Below the pieces are notes generated by a model that made no database searches, was not told the DNA's origin, and was given only the letters and a program-made list of their open reading frames with translations. A stretch of DNA of 64,000 nucleotides from Maribacter sp. BPC-D8 (GTDB taxonomy: Bacteria; Bacteroidota; Bacteroidia; Flavobacteriales; Flavobacteriaceae), in contig NZ_CP128187.1 in NCBI RefSeq assembly GCF_035207705.1, positions 992,001 to 1,056,000 of the forward strand. Reading direction: 5' to 3'. Shown piece by piece: positions 53,442 to 62,012 of the stretch; position 1 is the first letter of the stretch; each line of letters opens with the position of its first letter. Both the position numbers and the translations under genes were made by a program.

Positions 53442-54380
53442 CTATTCTTTATCCTTAATTAGCATTGACGCTAAAATTCCCGATACCAATGCCACTGAAA
53501 TAACAGTCAGCGATACCCATTCAGGTAAATGTATGTAATGGGAGAATAACATCTTTAGTCCTACAAAAGCAAGAATAACGACCAAGCTGTAATTGATGTA
53601 CTTAAATTTCTCTAGCATTCTAGAGATTAAAAAGTACATAGAACGCAAACCTAAAATAGCCAAGATATTCGAAGTAAAGACAATAAACGGATCAGCTGTA
53701 ATTGCCAGGATTGCTGGTATACTATCTAAAGCGAAAAGAATATCGGTAAGTTCGATAACAATAAGTGCTACAAATAGGGGAGTAGCAGCATTGAGACCCA
53801 TTCTCTTTACAAAAAAATCATGACCGTGCATGGTAGAAGTTACCGGGTATATTTTTTTGATTTGTTTAAATACGAAAGAGTTCTTAGGATCAAAGTCATC
53901 GTCATCACCTTTTAACATGTTAAATGCAGTGTATAGTAAGAATACGCCAAACACATAAATGATCCATTCAAATTTGGTGATTAGGGCAACTCCGAAAAAT
54001 ATCATCAATGCTCTAAATACAATTGCACCAAGAATACCCCAAAACAATACACGATGTTGATATAAAGGCGGAATCTTAAATGATGAGAATATAACGGCAA
54101 TTACAAAAACGTTGTCTACACTTAATGAAAGTTCAATAAGATAGCCGGTAATATATTTTAATACGGCATCATTGGGTGTTAGACCAGTTGGGTTGGCAAT
54201 TATTTCTGCACTGAATAACCAATAGATAACGCCGCTAAAGGCAAATGCAACGGTTACAAAGATAGCCGTCCAGATTCCTGCTTCTTTAGATTTGATTACA
54301 TGTTCATCTTTATGAAAAACACCTAAATCTAATGCAAGAAATATAAGTACGAAGGCAATAAAAATAATCCAGACTATCAT
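53442..54380 (-). CDS. TerC-family integral membrane protein
   Basis: 312 residues from the ATG at 54380. Several membrane helices with the TerC signature SLSVDNVFVIAVIF and VIELTDILFALDSIPAIL. The family takes part in metal (manganese) handling or tellurite resistance elsewhere. TACCTTTG on the reverse strand at 54406-54399 supports this start over an upstream TTG. Confidence 0.92.
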   Translation of the reverse strand: MIVWIIFIAFVLIFLALDLGVFHKDEHVIKSKEAGIWTAIFVTVAFAFSGVIYWLFSAEIIANPTGLTPNDAVLKYITGYLIELSLSVDNVFVIAVIFSSFKIPPLYQHRVLFWGILGAIVFRALMIFFGVALITKFEWIIYVFGVFLLYTAFNMLKGDDDDFDPKNSFVFKQIKKIYPVTSTMHGHDFFVKRMGLNAATPLFVALIVIELTDILFALDSIPAILAITADPFIVFTSNILAILGLRSMYFLISRMLEKFKYINYSLVVILAFVGLKMLFSHYIHLPEWVSLTVISVALVSGILASMLIKDKE

Positions 54381-54398
54381 ATAGAATTTTTCAAGATG

Positions 54399-54406
54399 CA
54401 AAGGTA
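54399..54406 (-). promoter_or_regulatory. -7 element of the terC promoter
   Basis: TACCTTTG on the reverse strand, an exact TAnnTTTG match, 18 nt before the terC ATG; TTG is 23 nt further upstream. Confidence 0.55.
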
Positions 54407-54804
54407 TTAAAAATTGACATTACCTATTTCAATTCTTTGAAATGTTGGTGAATAGGCAATCAATTTACAAGTACATCCTATTATATTACAAATTTGAATT
54501 AATATCTCTTCATAGATTGATGTTTTCATTCAAAATAGTAATCTGAAAAAGCAGAATCTAAAATTAGAGCGTATCCCTGTTAAAAAACAGAGGTCAGCAG
54601 CTTTATTCAAATTAACAAGGTTACGGTGTATTTGCGAGTTAATTTTTTAAAATACTGAAAATCAGATGGTTTAAGTGAGCGATTTTGGTTTATTGTATAA
54701 ATTGGATAAACGAACTTGTTTATCCGATTAACTGCCATTTTATTTCATATTCAAAGGAAAATCCGATTTTTTAGCTTAATTTTAAAGTAGAACAAGCTAT
54801 TAAA
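54407..54804. other. 398-bp intergenic region
   Basis: AT-rich, no convincing ORF on either strand. It contains a perfect inverted repeat, GGATAAAC at 54704-54711 and GTTTATCC at 54718-54725 with a 6-nt loop, 80 nt upstream of the next gene. No T-tract follows, so it could be an operator. I see nothing else. Confidence 0.5.
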
Positions 54805-55146
54805 ATGAAAAAACTAACCATTTTTTGTGGTTTTTTGCTATGCTGTATTTTGAGCATGCAAACTGCCGAAGCACAAGACTCTTTGCGGTCAGATGTTAGA
54901 GTAAAACAACGTATGCTTTTAAATCAATTTGAATCTGATTATGTATTAACCGCTTCTGAGCGTGTGGCATTAAAGCAGAGTCGTATTGCATATCAATTGC
55001 GTATGAAAGAAATATTAGATACTATTAATATATCTGATTCAAGAAGAAAACGCTTAATACAAGAATTGAAGAAAAACCCATTTTCTGAACGGGTTCAAAC
55101 CGTGATCGCCAATCACACCGTTTCTGATGATACTATAAAACAATAA
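54805..55146 (+). CDS. Small secreted protein, paralogue of the one at 56126
   Basis: 113 residues, signal peptide ending near TAEAQD, the rest helical and charged. It shares LDTINISDSRRKRLIQEL with LDTLDISDRKRQRLIKAL of the protein at 56126, i.e. pattern LDT-x-x-ISD-x-x-R-x-RLI-x-x-L. I know no family for it. A terminator follows. Confidence 0.7.
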   Translation: MKKLTIFCGFLLCCILSMQTAEAQDSLRSDVRVKQRMLLNQFESDYVLTASERVALKQSRIAYQLRMKEILDTINISDSRRKRLIQELKKNPFSERVQTVIANHTVSDDTIKQ

Positions 55147-55177
55147 AAAAAATGCAGTCTAATGAGACTGCATTTTT
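55145..55177 (-). terminator. Intrinsic terminator overlapping the end of the hibernation-factor gene
   Basis: AAATGCAGTCT pairs with AGACTGCATTT around an AATG loop. On the reverse strand a run of 8 T follows, so the last codons of the convergent gene (stop at 55159) lie in the stem. On the forward strand the T-run is short, so forward termination is weaker. Confidence 0.8.
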
Positions 55178-55461
55178 GCTTTTCTTTTTTCCAATTGTCG
55201 TTGTAAATCTTCTATAGATGAAGCAATTGCTGCTTCAAAACTAGCAGAAGACGACTGTGCGAACAGGCGAGGACCTGGTGCACTCAAGCGTATATTACAT
55301 ACCATACCTGAATCGGGGGAAGAGGTATTCTCCTTTTTAAAGAAAACATCGGATCTTACAATAAAATCGAATTTATCCAATAATTTCTCTAATTTCTCAG
55401 CAGCCATTATCTCTAATCGGTTGCTTGCTTTTACATCGTCGTATTCAAAATTGATATTCAT
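55159..55461 (-). CDS. HPF/RaiA-type ribosome hibernation factor
   Basis: 100 residues, short form. VKASNRLEIMAAEKLEKLLDKF and FKKENT, then VCNIRLSAPGPRLFAQSSSASFEAAI match the family. It binds the 30S subunit in stationary phase. The gene's own end is part of the terminator stem. Confidence 0.88.
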   Translation of the reverse strand: MNINFEYDDVKASNRLEIMAAEKLEKLLDKFDFIVRSDVFFKKENTSSPDSGMVCNIRLSAPGPRLFAQSSSASFEAAIASSIEDLQRQLEKRKAKMQSH

Positions 55462-55693
55462 AAGCTAAAAGTTTAGTTTAAGGTACTCATTTCAATGATG
55501 CATTGCAATTAAAAAATTCTTAATATTTTTCATTAAGTAAGTTAAGAATATCTAATCCTTTTGTTTCTATAAAGTTAGCAAAATCGGTACCAATTTAAAA
55601 TTAAGTTAAACTTACACAAACATAATTTAAATATGCAGTCTTTATCTTAAATTGAAGTAGTTTTCCCACAATTGTGTTTTTAAATCTACGGCT

Positions 55694-56008
55694 ATGGAGA
55701 ATGTACAGAATAAATCTATGTGTTTAGGTAAATTAGAACGTTGTTACAATACCATACAGCAATTTAAGGTAAGAGTAGATTCTTATTTATATGAACCAAA
55801 AACTGTAGCTCTTTTTGAGACGAAAACATATTTAAAGAATAAGATTTTAAAGCTTTCTGATGCTAATGAAAAGCTATTGAATTATATGAGGTCTTCTAAA
55901 GAATTAGTACCAGAACAATACAAACTGGTCAACCATCATATTAGGGAAACTTTTGAGCTCGAATTTGATTTTTTAGAGTATACCATGCGATTTAGACAAC
56001 CCGTTTAA
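55694..56008 (+). CDS. Small cytoplasmic helical protein, LYEP family copy 1
   Basis: 104 residues, helical, no signal peptide. The stretch SYLYEPKTVALFETKTYLK matches SYLYEPQTHSCFEKKESLK in the protein at 61528, the same distance from the N-terminus. No domain is recognised. A 232-bp AT-rich gap precedes it. Confidence 0.65.
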   Translation: MENVQNKSMCLGKLERCYNTIQQFKVRVDSYLYEPKTVALFETKTYLKNKILKLSDANEKLLNYMRSSKELVPEQYKLVNHHIRETFELEFDFLEYTMRFRQPV

Positions 56009-56125
56009 ATACCTATATTTTAGTTTATTGGTCATTATTAATTTAATTTCCTGTTAAGTTTTCTGTTTTAGAGCGATTTAAAGAAAATGTTACTAATTTA
56101 GACGTAGAACACTAATGAAATTGAT

Positions 56126-56452
56126 ATGAAAATTTTTATGCGGCTAGCTATATGCTGCACATTTTTCTGTACAGGTATTTCGTACTCACAAGCGAATGAT
56201 TCTACAAAAGTAAACTCGAAAGAAGAAGACGAAGGTCCGGTTATGTTTCAATTTGAACCTAATTATGAAACAGCGGTAATGCTTCATAGAGCTGCACTAC
56301 AAGAAAAAATTAGAGGATTGGATACCTTAGATATTTCTGATCGTAAACGTCAACGATTAATCAAGGCATTATATAAAGAATCTCGAAACTTTAATTTCAA
56401 GAAATCGGTTTTAGTAAATACCGAATTTGAAGAAGAGGAGTTTGAAGATTAA
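56126..56452 (+). CDS. Small secreted protein, paralogue of the one at 54805
   Basis: 108 residues, signal peptide ending near SYSQAND, acidic tail. Shares the LDT-ISD-RLI motif with the protein at 54805. The function is unknown. Confidence 0.65.
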   Translation: MKIFMRLAICCTFFCTGISYSQANDSTKVNSKEEDEGPVMFQFEPNYETAVMLHRAALQEKIRGLDTLDISDRKRQRLIKALYKESRNFNFKKSVLVNTEFEEEEFED

Positions 56453-56507
56453 ACTTCATCTTCTGGCATAGATTTCGTAAGTTATTAGGTGATTTAAAAT
56501 AACACTT

Positions 56508-57050
56508 ATGAGAAACTCATTTATATTTCTATTCACTTTAAGTATACTATTTGGCTGTTCCTCTTCAAAAACTGCAATTAGCGATACACATGCTATACAT
56601 GGTTTGGTAGTGTCAAAGCAAATAGAATTTACGGCAACATCTGCTAACCCAACAGTCACGCAAAGTTTAAATGCCGTTGCAAATAGCGGACTCATTCCGC
56701 CCGGTAGTACCGTTTCACGTATCGATTTAATGGGTAATGGTAATTACCTAAAGATTTTTGGCGATAGTGTATCGGCAAACTTACCTTATTATGGAGAGCG
56801 TCAATTTGGTGGTGGTTATGGTTCTACTACAGGGGTTGAATTTAACGGGCTACCAGAGAATTATACCCAAGAGTTTAATAGCGATAAGCAAAAGTACACT
56901 ATAAGCTTTCAAGTAACCGACACATCTGATCGGTATACTATTTACATTGATATCTATCCGAGCAAGTCAAGTGTTGTTTCTGTAAACATGGCAAATAGAA
57001 ATGCTATTCAATATAATGGGAACGTAAATGCTATCAAAGAAGATGAATAA
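56508..57050 (+). CDS. DUF4251 domain lipoprotein
   Basis: 180 residues; lipobox LFGCSSS. The mature part fits DUF4251: FTATSANP, LKIFGDSVSANLPYYGE and YTISFQVTDTSDRYTIYIDIYP, a beta-rich fold. The role is unknown. Confidence 0.85.
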   Translation: MRNSFIFLFTLSILFGCSSSKTAISDTHAIHGLVVSKQIEFTATSANPTVTQSLNAVANSGLIPPGSTVSRIDLMGNGNYLKIFGDSVSANLPYYGERQFGGGYGSTTGVEFNGLPENYTQEFNSDKQKYTISFQVTDTSDRYTIYIDIYPSKSSVVSVNMANRNAIQYNGNVNAIKEDE

Positions 57051-57157
57051 GGTATTCAATAAGAGGTATTTGACCGTATTTTTTAACTTTTTATGTTAAG
57101 AAGAGGCTAAAAAGAGAAGGTTTTGTCATAATCTTCGTTATTCCCTATTGAGAATAA

Positions 57158-57165
57158 TATCTTTG
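57158..57165 (+). promoter_or_regulatory. -7 element of the FKBP gene
   Basis: TATCTTTG fits TAnnTTTG, 35 nt before the ATG at 57201. Confidence 0.5.
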
Positions 57166-57200
57166 CACCTCATTTAAGTTAAATAGTAGAATTTAATAGT

Positions 57201-57629
57201 ATGAGTAAAGTAAAAGCAGATAGTCAGGTAAAAGTACATTACACAGGTAAACTAAGTAATGGTCAAATATTTGATAGTTCAGTAGATAGAGAGCCTTTAG
57301 AAGTAAAATTAGGACAAGGTAGTTTAATACCTGGTTTCGAAAAAGGTTTATTGGATATGGTGGCAAATGATAAAAAGACTATCGTTATCGCCAAAGAAGA
57401 TGCATACGGTGAAAAGCAAAAAGAGCTTTTTCAAACTGTACCAAAATCAGAATTGCCACAAGAAATGGAGCCAAAAGTAGATATGGCACTTATGGCAACC
57501 AATGCAGATGGTAGTGAAAGACAATTACGTGTTGCAGAAGTAAACGAAAATGATATCGTTGTAGATGCAAACCATCCTTTAGCTGGTGAAGATTTAACCT
57601 TCGAATTAGAATTGGTTGAAGTTAAATAA
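57201..57629 (+). CDS. SlyD-like FKBP-type peptidyl-prolyl isomerase
   Basis: 142 residues, cytoplasmic. FKBP core VHYTGKLSNGQIFDSSVDREP and LIPGFEKGLLDM are interrupted by an insert-in-flap domain (AYGEKQKELFQTVPKSELP), the SlyD layout. There is no His-rich tail. It folds or chaperones proteins. A strong terminator follows. Confidence 0.9.
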   Translation: MSKVKADSQVKVHYTGKLSNGQIFDSSVDREPLEVKLGQGSLIPGFEKGLLDMVANDKKTIVIAKEDAYGEKQKELFQTVPKSELPQEMEPKVDMALMATNADGSERQLRVAEVNENDIVVDANHPLAGEDLTFELELVEVK

Positions 57630-57649
57630 TAAGTAATAGTTATTATATG

Positions 57650-57679
57650 AAAAACCGCCTAATAGGCGGTTTTTTTGTT
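57650..57679 (+). terminator. Intrinsic terminator after the FKBP gene
   Basis: AAAACCGCCTA pairs with TAGGCGGTTTT, then a T-run. Confidence 0.92.
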
Positions 57680-57711
57680 TCTATGCGTGTCGGTTTGATA
57701 GCGCTAAATAT

Positions 57712-57719
57712 TATATTTG
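57712..57719 (+). promoter_or_regulatory. -7 element at the TlpA-like gene start
   Basis: TATATTTG, 3 nt before the ATG at 57723. Transcription from it would start at or next to that ATG. The nearest TTG is only 14 nt upstream, so the match is imperfect. Confidence 0.4.
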
Positions 57720-57722
57720 AAT

Positions 57723-58229
57723 ATGCATTTAAGAATAGTATGTTTTTTGATTTTAGGGGTTGTATTGGTTAGCTGTAAAGAAGAAAAAACCAAGACCGTT
57801 GAACCCGAAGTAATAGAGGCTGTAGTCGAAAAGGTCGCTACTTCAACCTATGAAGATTTAGAAGGTAACCCTATAGAATTAAGCGATTACAAGGGTGAAC
57901 GTGTGTTATTAAACTATTGGGCAACCTGGTGCAGACCTTGTATCGAAGAAATGCCAGATATGGAGAAAGCACAGACGATTCTAGAAAAAGAAAATTATGT
58001 GTTTCTATTTGCATCTGATCAGTCTGTAGATAAGATAAATAAGTTTAAAGAAGTACGCGGATTTCAATTAGATTTTATAAAATTCAACGGAGTCTATGCA
58101 GAAGAAAATATAAGTGCATTGCCCGCAACTTTCATTTATAATGAAGAAGGGGAGCAGGTATTGCGTTTTGATGGCGGATTGAAGTGGGATAGCCCTGAAA
58201 TAATCGAAAAACTTAGAGCAGTAAAGTAA
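57723..58229 (+). CDS. TlpA-like thioredoxin lipoprotein
   Basis: 168 residues from the ATG at 57723. Lipobox VLVSCKEE; thioredoxin fold with WATWCRPC (CRPC) and a cis-Pro region SALPATFIYNEEG. The stop overlaps the next ATG, so it is coupled to the BNR lipoprotein. Periplasmic reductant or disulfide carrier. Confidence 0.88.
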   Translation: MHLRIVCFLILGVVLVSCKEEKTKTVEPEVIEAVVEKVATSTYEDLEGNPIELSDYKGERVLLNYWATWCRPCIEEMPDMEKAQTILEKENYVFLFASDQSVDKINKFKEVRGFQLDFIKFNGVYAEENISALPATFIYNEEGEQVLRFDGGLKWDSPEIIEKLRAVK

Positions 58230-59470
58230 TGCGTAACATAACGAAAACCTTTTTTATTTTCTCAGCCATTAGTTTGATACTTGGTTGCAAAGAAGAACCT
58301 AAAAATGTAAAGCCAGAAGCTCCGGTAAGCGCGATTTTAGAAATGATTTCTCCTGCTGGTGATGCTAGTGCTTTGCCACACTTAATGTCGAATAAAGACG
58401 TTGCCTTACTTTCATGGGTAGAAATTTCTAATGATACTGTGGCGACAATGCGGTATTCAGAATTGATTGATGGCGAGTGGCAAGAAGCGCAAAAAATATG
58501 GAGTGGTACAGATTGGTTTGTCAACTGGGCAGATTACCCTATGATTACCGAAAACCATGGTAATTTATGGTCTCACGTTTTAAAGAAATCCACAGAAGGT
58601 ACATATTCATATGATATAAAAATGAATGTGAAGCCAAAGGGAGCAACAGATTGGAAGACCGATTTAGACTTGCATACCGATGGTACACCGACCGAACATG
58701 GCTTTGTAAGTATAGTACCTTATAATAACAATTTCTTTGTCAATTGGCTAGATGGTAGAAATACCGTAGAAAATGAAGTAGGAGAACGCGGGGCGATGAC
58801 CTTACGTGGCGGTGTAGTTTCTACTACAGGTGAAATGTTAGAAGAATATGAATTAGATAATAGCACATGCGATTGTTGCCAAACGACTGCTACGATAACA
58901 GATAACGGTCCGGTTGTGATCTATCGAGATCGCTCAGACGATGAAATTCGCGATATTAGTATTGTGCGTCAGGTGAAAGGGGAGTGGACGGCACCTAAAG
59001 TAATACATGAAGATGATTGGCAGATCAAAGGGTGTCCGGTAAACGGACCAAAAGTAGATGCCTTGGGTAATAATTTGGTAGTAGCATGGTTTACTGGAGC
59101 TTCAAATAAACAAAAAGTTCAAATCGCTTTTTCTTCAGATGGAGGGGCGGAATTTTCAGAACCGGTTTCCGTTGCAGAAGGTGCAATAATGGGTAGGGTA
59201 GATGTACTTTGGATGGATGAAGATCAAGCCGTAGTAAGTTGGATGGAAGCCGATCACAAAACCGCATTGTTTAAAGCCATGATAGTAAGTAAAGACGGAA
59301 CAACTTCCAGAATACAATTGATTGCTAAAATGGCCGATTCTCGTAAATCGGGATTTCCTCAAATGGAAATAGTAGAAGAAACCCTATACTTTGCTTGGAC
59401 CGAGCAAGTTGGTGCAGTTACGCAAGTACGCACTTCAAAGATGTCTGTTGATACATTTTCGATTAATTAA
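58229..59470 (+). CDS. BNR/sialidase-like propeller lipoprotein
   Basis: 413 residues; lipobox LILGCKEE. The rest is a propeller with BNR-like repeats (FSSDGGAEFSEP) and the Cys-rich DNSTCDCCQTT. Coupled to the TlpA gene upstream; its Cys cluster could be that protein's target. It overlaps the convergent FKBP lipoprotein gene by 8 nt. Confidence 0.8.
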   Translation: MRNITKTFFIFSAISLILGCKEEPKNVKPEAPVSAILEMISPAGDASALPHLMSNKDVALLSWVEISNDTVATMRYSELIDGEWQEAQKIWSGTDWFVNWADYPMITENHGNLWSHVLKKSTEGTYSYDIKMNVKPKGATDWKTDLDLHTDGTPTEHGFVSIVPYNNNFFVNWLDGRNTVENEVGERGAMTLRGGVVSTTGEMLEEYELDNSTCDCCQTTATITDNGPVVIYRDRSDDEIRDISIVRQVKGEWTAPKVIHEDDWQIKGCPVNGPKVDALGNNLVVAWFTGASNKQKVQIAFSSDGGAEFSEPVSVAEGAIMGRVDVLWMDEDQAVVSWMEADHKTALFKAMIVSKDGTTSRIQLIAKMADSRKSGFPQMEIVEETLYFAWTEQVGAVTQVRTSKMSVDTFSIN

Positions 59471-59933
59471 CCGAAACCAATTCAATATCAAAAATTAAAA
59501 CAGAACCACCAGGTATAGAGCGAAAGTCAAAACTACCATAACCTAAATGCGCAGGTACTAATAGCATGCCGTTGCCACCTTCATTAAATAACTGAATACC
59601 TTCTGTCCAACCAGCGATTACTTTGTCAAGTCCTGTAGTAAAGCCCGAATTATTTTGGTCAAAAACTTCACCATCAAGAAAATATCCTTTATAAGCAACG
59701 GTTACATTAGAAGACGCAGATGGTTTTGCGCCATCACCAGGGTTTTCTATAATATAGTGTAAACCAGAAGCGGTAGTTTCCGATACTAAATCATTAGCGC
59801 TTAAATACACGTTTATTTCCTTCTCATTGATATCTGTATAATCAATAGGTTCAAGCGGAGTTGGACCATTATCATCAGAAGATCCACAAGAAATCATAGT
59901 AGTTACGAGTAGAAGTATAGCAAAGTATTTCAT
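59463..59933 (-). CDS. FKBP-type peptidyl-prolyl isomerase lipoprotein
   Basis: 156 residues; lipobox MISCGSS. C-terminal FKBP domain: VAYKGYFLDGEVFDQN, GWTEGIQLFNEGG and YGSFDFRSIPGGSVLIFDIEL. It assists folding in the periplasm or at the surface. Confidence 0.9.
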   Translation of the reverse strand: MKYFAILLLVTTMISCGSSDDNGPTPLEPIDYTDINEKEINVYLSANDLVSETTASGLHYIIENPGDGAKPSASSNVTVAYKGYFLDGEVFDQNNSGFTTGLDKVIAGWTEGIQLFNEGGNGMLLVPAHLGYGSFDFRSIPGGSVLIFDIELVSVN

Positions 59934-60029
59934 TTTATATTTATTTTTTTGGAATATAGTTGTTACTTAAGTAAGAGGTGTTGAATTGTAATGGTCTTAA
60001 CCATTAAAGAGAATAGTAGGGTAAAGCAG

Positions 60030-60227
60030 TTATGCAATAAAGGTGTTCACCGAAAAACGGACGCTGCAATTTTTGTAGAGGTATTTTTGAAACTTTATGG
60101 CATGAGATTGCGAATCAAAAATAACGGCTTCGGTAATGCTGTTCGCTAGAACGAGATGCCCAATAAGGTATTCTACGTAGTAGGTGTTGTTTTCAGAAAG
60201 AAGAACAAAATTTGGCTTTGTTGTCAC
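60030..60227 (-). CDS. Small hypothetical protein
   Basis: 65 residues from a GTG. YYVEYLIGHLVLANSITEAV and a basic end have protein-like composition, but I do not recognise it. Isolated between the FKBP gene and the cspA region. Confidence 0.45.
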   Translation of the reverse strand: MTTKPNFVLLSENNTYYVEYLIGHLVLANSITEAVIFDSQSHAIKFQKYLYKNCSVRFSVNTFIA

Positions 60228-60531
60228 ACTATTTATTTTACGATACTAAAATAAAGCATTTATTTATGTGATCCTAATTTTTTCGAGTTTCCTTGTTAAA
60301 TGGTTGTTCTAGTAGGGTTTTTTAGCTACCCTATTTTAAAAACATAAGCTTTTTAGATTATTGTGAAAATGATTGAAATATGGGGGAGGAGTTTATATAA
60401 TTACCATTTTAAGTTTATTAACTTTAGACTGCCAATGTCTAAAGGGAAATAAAAATTATTCCTTTTTGCAATTCTTGGCATCATAGTTGCAATTCATCTA
60501 GTAATTATTAATATTAAATTATATTACCATT
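60228..60531 (+). other. 304-bp region upstream of the cold-shock gene
   Basis: AT-rich, no ORF. It may include a long cspA leader of the kind used for temperature-dependent control in other bacteria; no single conserved structure can be shown. No exact TAnnTTTG was found near the gene. Confidence 0.35.
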
Positions 60532-60726
60532 ATGAGTACAGGAACAGTAAAATTCTTCAACGATGCTAAAGGCTTCGGATTTATTACAGAAGAAGGTTCA
60601 AACGAAGAGCATTTTGTTCACATTTCAGGATTAGTTGATGAGATTCGCGAAGGCGATGAAGTTGAATTCGAACTAAGCCAAGGAAAAAAAGGATTAAACG
60701 CAGTTAACGTAAAAGTTATAGATTAA
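60532..60726 (+). CDS. Cold-shock domain protein
   Basis: 64 residues, one OB fold. RNP1 is KGFGFI and RNP2 is HFVHISG. Nucleic-acid chaperone. A terminator with a GCAA loop follows directly. Confidence 0.95.
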   Translation: MSTGTVKFFNDAKGFGFITEEGSNEEHFVHISGLVDEIREGDEVEFELSQGKKGLNAVNVKVID

Positions 60727-60733
60727 ACTTCAG

Positions 60734-60764
60734 AAAGTCCGTCAGCAATGACGGACTTTTTTTT
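60734..60764 (+). terminator. Terminator of the cold-shock gene
   Basis: AAAGTCCGTCA pairs with TGACGGACTTT around a GCAA loop, followed by a T-run. Confidence 0.92.
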
Positions 60765-60908
60765 GGAACATTATCCAAATGCGGTGTGTAGACAGCCGAG
60801 CCTATTAAATGTTTATGTTCAACTTAGCGTATTCAAGGTCTTTACAATCTTGTAACACTTAGTTCAAAAACGAATTATACCATTATTAACTATAAATTTT
60901 AAACACAA

Positions 60909-61346
60909 ATGTTAGATCAATTAAAGCAAATGGCAATTCAAAAATTGCAAGAAACAATGAGCGCAAATTCTTTAAATGCTGACGCAACTAGCGGAGCTGC
61001 AGAAGAAGGAGCATCTTCACTTATTAATAGCCTTATGGAGAAAGTAGGTGCAGGAGATTTAAGCGCAGTAACAAGCTTATTTTCAAATGACGGTAATGCA
61101 ACTGAAGACAGTGGTATTGTTGAAAACCTAAAAGGCAAACTAGCTGAAATACTAGAGAGCAAAGGTATGAATGCTGCAGATGCTCAGGCAGAAGCTAGCA
61201 ATGTTGCACCAGGTTTAGTAGACAGCCTTAAAGAAAAGTTCGTATCGAACGAAGCTTCAGATTCTGCTTTCAGCCTAGAGAGTCTTAGTGGATTAGTTGG
61301 TGGCGATGCCGGCAGCTTACTTGACAAGGCAAAAGGTCTTTTCTAA
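60909..61346 (+). CDS. Small acidic helical hypothetical protein
   Basis: 145 residues, no signal peptide, Ala/Glu/Ser rich and helical; two similar ends (LINSLMEKVGAGDLSAV; SLVGGDAGSLLDKAKGLF). No domain is recognised. Terminated at 61374. Confidence 0.65.
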   Translation: MLDQLKQMAIQKLQETMSANSLNADATSGAAEEGASSLINSLMEKVGAGDLSAVTSLFSNDGNATEDSGIVENLKGKLAEILESKGMNAADAQAEASNVAPGLVDSLKEKFVSNEASDSAFSLESLSGLVGGDAGSLLDKAKGLF

Positions 61347-61373
61347 GAGATTAACTTAGCATATTAAATGTAG

Positions 61374-61401
61374 AACCGCTCAGAAATGAGCGGTTTTTTT
61401 G
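61374..61401 (+). terminator. Terminator after the gene at 60909
   Basis: AACCGCTCA pairs with TGAGCGGTT around GAAA, then a T-run. Confidence 0.92.
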
Positions 61402-61527
61402 TTTTAAAAAACCAGGTAATCGGTTCTGCTATTATTCGATATGGAGAAAGAAACTTTGTTTTTTAACACAATCAAATCAATAATGTCTCGTTAGTTATAT
61501 AAAATAAATTGGTTTATGAAAATTATA

Positions 61528-61824
61528 ATGAGTTCCAAAAAAATAGCTGTGTTGACCGAATTAGAACGAAAACGTAAATCGGTCGAGCAATTATTATTGA
61601 AATTGGAATCTTATTTATATGAACCTCAGACGCATAGTTGCTTCGAGAAAAAAGAAAGCTTGAAAACAACTATTAACCGTACTGCAAATAGCACCGATTC
61701 ATTGATGACTATTCTAAAAATGAACGATATTTCTATTATGGAAAGTATGGATGATGTAGAGCGCCAAATGGAAGAATGCTACGAATTAGAATTAGAAGTA
61801 GCATCGTACATGTTAAACAGATAA
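61528..61824 (+). CDS. Small cytoplasmic helical protein, LYEP family copy 2
   Basis: 98 residues from the ATG at 61528 (an ATG 12 nt earlier is also possible). Shares SYLYEP-x-T with the protein at 55694 and a similar acidic, helical C-terminus. The function is unknown. Confidence 0.65.
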   Translation: MSSKKIAVLTELERKRKSVEQLLLKLESYLYEPQTHSCFEKKESLKTTINRTANSTDSLMTILKMNDISIMESMDDVERQMEECYELELEVASYMLNR

Positions 61825-61847
61825 ATAAAACCTTTATTTAATATTAG

Positions 61848-61878
61848 AAACCGCTTAGCAATAAGCGGTTTTTTTTGT
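61848..61878 (+). terminator. Terminator after the LYEP copy 2 gene
   Basis: AAACCGCTTA pairs with TAAGCGGTTT around GCAA, then a T-run. Confidence 0.92.
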
Positions 61879-62012
61879 GTCTATTAGTGATGTATTTAGA
61901 TGCTTAAAATATAAATAGGGTAGTGGTTTAGCATTTGAAATAGGGGAGTTGGTACACTAAAACGCGAATACCATTGTTGTATATATAACCGTAAACTTTA
62001 AATAAACCACTG

